Source: Caldifarciminota bacterium (GTDB taxonomy: Bacteria; Hydrothermota; E44-bin80). From it: a stretch of 7,832 nucleotides of DNA. The position numbers and the translations under genes are program-made. Below, in pieces: positions 6,019-7,832 of the stretch. Within the stretch, counting starts at the first letter, position 1, and every line of letters starts with the position of its first letter. The notes below the pieces were generated by a model, which worked only from the letters and a program-made list of their open reading frames with translations, was not told where the DNA came from and did not search any database. The stretch spans positions 1 through 7,832 of the forward strand of contig JAGMEZ010000129.1 in NCBI GenBank assembly GCA_023127905.1, written 5' to 3'.

Positions 6019-7181
6019 CTATTTTCTTTAAGAAATGGAAGGGGATCAATGGGTTTACCATTTTTTCGTATCTCGAAGTGAAGTTTTGGACCTTCAAGGG
6101 ATCCAGTATCTCCAACAGTTCCTACTACCTGATCTTTCTCAACAATTTCTTTTAAACTAACATTTACATCCTGAAGGTGCGCATAAAGACTATAATATCC
6201 TTTACCATGATCAATCAAAATAACATTACCATATCCAAGAAATCTATCATTATAGACAATTTTACCTTTTGCTATGGAATGAACAGGAGCTCCTCGAGGA
6301 GCTTTAAGATCAATACCATTGTTTTTTACAGTCGTTCCATATTTTGGATTAACCTGGTTACCAAATGTTGAAATAAGTTTTCCTTTTACAGGGAATTTTA
6401 TTTTTCCAACTACATTCTCAAAATAATTTGTTGCCCCTTCTATTTTTTCTCTTTCTTTTCTTTCCCTTTCAAGTTTATCAATTAATGATGTAATTTTCCG
6501 GGCAGATGCTTTCAGTTCTCTTGTAAGTTGCTCCTGTTTTGCTCTCTCTGCTTTCACAGACTCAAGCATTCCCTGTTTATCTTTCTTTTTGTTTGAAAGG
6601 AATTCTGTCTCTTTCTCTGCTTCGATATTTATCTTTTTTATCTCATCAAGGTTTGTTCTCAGAAATTTCTTCTTCTCCTCAAGATCCTTCTTCAAATCAA
6701 CGAGCTCATTAAAAATCTTCTTATCCTGCTGAGCAATTATGGTAAGATATTCAAATCTTTTTATTGCATCAATAAATGTTCTTGAGGTTAAAAGGATTTC
6801 AAAAGTATGCATCTTACCTTTTTTATAAACTGCTCGTATTCTTTTGTTAAGTATTTTACTCCTCTCTTTTCTTCTATCCTCAAGCACCTGAATTATTTTC
6901 TCAGTTTTATCAATCTCTTCAGAAATTATTTTCTCCTTATTTTTAAGTGATTTGAGTAGTCTCTGCGTTAATGAAAGCTCGTCATTCATCCTTAAGATTA
7001 TCCCAAGGATATTTTTCTCTGATTTCTTTAATTCATCTGTTTTTTGAGCTGCTTCCTTCATTCTTTCCCGTAACGCCTGTAGTTTTATCTCTTCCTCAGC
7101 AATTTTATCGGAAAACTCATCTGCAAAAAGAACAGAAAGAAGAAGAATAAAAATTATAAATAGCATACTTATCTTTTTCAT
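6015..7181 (-). CDS. EnvC-like murein hydrolase activator: coiled coil plus degenerate LytM/M23 domain
   Basis: The 388-residue exported protein has a signal peptide (1-20, cleavage likely after LFA). A long charged coiled coil covers about 25-250, and a LytM/M23 fold about 262-384. Active LytM enzymes use HxxxD, a mid-domain His and HxH. Here the first His is Asn (N287), D291 and H335 are kept, and HxH is KLH (K366, H368). One zinc ligand and one catalytic His are therefore lost, which points to a non-enzymatic activator. Known EnvC-type proteins of this design bind FtsX and switch on cell-wall amidases at division; that role is inferred here, and no ftsEX is in the window. The gene ends in TGA overlapping the next ATG, showing that UGA is a stop here. 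No Shine-Dalgarno precedes the ATG, so the mRNA may be leaderless or start weakly. Confidence 0.88.
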   Translation of the reverse strand: MKKISMLFIIFILLLSVLFADEFSDKIAEEEIKLQALRERMKEAAQKTDELKKSEKNILGIILRMNDELSLTQRLLKSLKNKEKIISEEIDKTEKIIQVLEDRRKERSKILNKRIRAVYKKGKMHTFEILLTSRTFIDAIKRFEYLTIIAQQDKKIFNELVDLKKDLEEKKKFLRTNLDEIKKINIEAEKETEFLSNKKKDKQGMLESVKAERAKQEQLTRELKASARKITSLIDKLERERKEREKIEGATNYFENVVGKIKFPVKGKLISTFGNQVNPKYGTTVKNNGIDLKAPRGAPVHSIAKGKIVYNDRFLGYGNVILIDHGKGYYSLYAHLQDVNVSLKEIVEKDQVVGTVGDTGSLEGPKLHFEIRKNGKPIDPLPFLKENR

Positions 7182-7265
7182 ATTTAAATATATATATCAT
7201 AAAACTACCGAAAATGCAAGAAAATAATTAATTTTTCCATCTTATCCTAAAATAGAGAAAAGGGC

Positions 7266-7294
7266 TTGACTTTCTAAATATTGTTATGTAAAAT
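7266..7294 (+). promoter_or_regulatory. Sigma70-type promoter of the small membrane-protein gene
   Basis: TTGACT (7266-7271), 17-nt spacer, TAAAAT (7289-7294). The architecture and -10 sequence are the same as at 2100-2128. Transcription should begin near 7301, leaving a leader of about 70 nt. Confidence 0.75.
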
Positions 7295-7305
7295 ATCAAT
7301 GTTTG

Positions 7306-7322
7306 ATTGTATAGATTATACA
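7306..7322 (+). promoter_or_regulatory. Candidate operator downstream of the promoter (GTATA-N3-TATAC)
   Basis: TGTATA-GAT-TATACA (7308-7322) is a perfect 6-bp inverted repeat right after the expected transcription start. With its flank ATT it matches the element at 2106-2121 in 14 of 16 positions. Such a site could bind the same regulator, or fold weakly in the leader. Confidence 0.35.
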
Positions 7323-7371
7323 CCAAATTACACTGATTGGAAAGAAAAAATTTATTAAATGGGAGGTTTAA

Positions 7372-7644
7372 ATGAAGATCTCAGTAGAGATACCTCGGAA
7401 AATTCTTTATGTCGTTTTATTTACACTTCTCGTTACTGTTTTATCTATTTCTGGCTTTTTCATTTTTCGTCCACAGATTGTTAGGGCTGAATGGAATAAC
7501 GATAACACTTCAACATCAGATAGTTATACCCTTTCTCAGATAGAGAGACACCTCGAAAATCTTGTAAGACAACTTGAGAAACTAAACAACAATCTTTCAG
7601 GGATTGAAGACGAAATAGAAAAAATTCGTAGTAATATGGATTAA
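7372..7644 (+). CDS. Small single-pass membrane or secreted coiled-coil protein, function unknown
   Basis: I do not recognise this 90-residue protein. GGGAGG (7361-7366) lies 5 nt before the ATG, and a good promoter lies upstream, so it looks real. Residues 9-33 are a basic start plus a long hydrophobic segment. VRA-E at 37-40 could be a signal peptidase site, so it may be released rather than anchored. A Ser/Thr/Asn-rich linker (42-52) follows. Residues 53-89 form an amphipathic helix with heptad-like spacing (L, I, L, L, L, L, I, I) that suggests a short coiled coil and oligomerisation. It ends in TAA. It is transcribed away from the operon and toward the dehydratase gene. Confidence 0.75.
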   Translation: MKISVEIPRKILYVVLFTLLVTVLSISGFFIFRPQIVRAEWNNDNTSTSDSYTLSQIERHLENLVRQLEKLNNNLSGIEDEIEKIRSNMD

Positions 7645-7744
7645 AATTTGCCACAGATATTTTGAAAGTATGCAGTAGGTAGTGAGGAGTAAGTAGAAGG
7701 ATAAAATTTACGAACAGCAAAGGTTAATGTAATGTAAATTGAAA
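7645..7744 (+). other. Intergenic stretch before the LeuC-type gene
   Basis: It holds a purine-rich, low-complexity part with irregular GTAG/GGAG units (about 7673-7698) and no clear hairpin, terminator or promoter. A candidate -35/-10 pair around 7708-7737 matches poorly. No convincing Shine-Dalgarno precedes the next ATG. Confidence 0.4.
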
Positions 7745-7832
7745 ATGGCTAAAAATAAAACTATAATAGAAAAGATATTTGAGAATCATTCACAAGAGAA
7801 AATCGAACCTGGAAAGGTTATATGGCTTGAGA
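7745..7832 (+). CDS. LeuC/HacA-type 3-isopropylmalate (or homoaconitate) dehydratase large subunit, 5' fragment
   Basis: Only 29 codons fit in the window. They read as the typical opening of the aconitase-superfamily LeuC group: M-x-K-x-K-T-I-I-E-K-I-F (1-12), a short polar turn with H15, and P22-G-K-V-I-W-L-E. The full family protein is about 420 residues with an Fe-S cluster and works with a small LeuD-type subunit in leucine biosynthesis or a related pathway. None of the cluster Cys residues are in view, so isopropylmalate and homoaconitate versions cannot be told apart. It may be cotranscribed with the small membrane gene 100 nt upstream. Confidence 0.75.
   Translation, partial: MAKNKTIIEKIFENHSQEKIEPGKVIWLE

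Larger units (their letters stand above)
7182..7371. other. Divergent intergenic region between the operon and the small membrane-protein gene
   Basis: This 190-base AT-rich stretch separates two divergent units. The plus-strand promoter and the palindrome are listed separately. On the minus strand only weak boxes appear: TATGAT at 7196-7201 and an overlapping TATATA (7191-7196), with TTGCAT 17 nt upstream of the latter. A start there would leave almost no leader before the ATG at 7181. Confidence 0.5.

Noticed and set aside
7673..7698. Tandem repeat in the GTAG/GGAG-rich stretch
   Set aside because: The units are irregular and short; this is better described as purine-rich low complexity.
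7708..7737. Promoter for the LeuC-type gene (TTTACG-17-TAATGT)
   Set aside because: The -10 box matches the consensus poorly, much worse than the two good promoters in this window.

Overview
The window looks like a chromosomal segment of an AT-rich, probably Gram-negative-type bacterium. Exported Omp28/thioredoxin-like proteins and an extracellular domain with an Asp/Gly-rich 'GDNDGRADPGE' motif are common in FCB and WOR-3-like candidate phyla, but this placement is a guess. The code is standard: five complete minus-strand genes contain no in-frame UGA, and one uses UGA as a stop in a tight ATGA overlap.

Layout. Minus strand, read from 7181 down to 2136, is a compact housekeeping operon: a secreted coiled-coil/degenerate LytM protein (EnvC-like), the DNA polymerase III delta' clamp-loader subunit, a PSP1-domain protein (RicT/YaaT-like) and methionyl-tRNA synthetase. 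Junctions are an ATGA overlap, a TAA directly followed by ATG, and an 11-base overlap. Below metG, a strong sigma70-type promoter (TTGACA-17-TAAAAT, 2100-2128) drives a tandem pair of related exported thioredoxin-fold proteins. The first (951-ish to 2076) has a CxxC redox motif. The second (863 to beyond position 1) has an in-frame UGA exactly where its neighbour has the first Cys of CxxC. On the plus strand, facing away from the operon, are a small membrane/coiled-coil protein (7372-7644) with its own good promoter, and the first 29 codons of a LeuC-type dehydratase large subunit (7745 to the end).

The main discovery candidate is the second thioredoxin-like gene. UGA codon 38 creates a UPYC motif, the frame stays open for 249 further codons, and a stable hairpin that fits the bacterial SECIS rules (UGA-to-loop distance 21 nt, G in the second loop position, perfect 6-bp upper stem) follows at once. 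The simplest reading is an exported selenoprotein next to its cysteine paralogue. The Cys paralogue itself has a perfect 9-bp hairpin at nearly the same distance from its Cys codon, which may be a relic of the same element. The selenocysteine machinery (selA, selB, selC, selD) is not in this window, so the claim rests on sequence logic and can be tested by genome and protein data.

No tRNA, rRNA, CRISPR array or insertion sequence was seen, and no gene-free stretch exceeds 300 bases.
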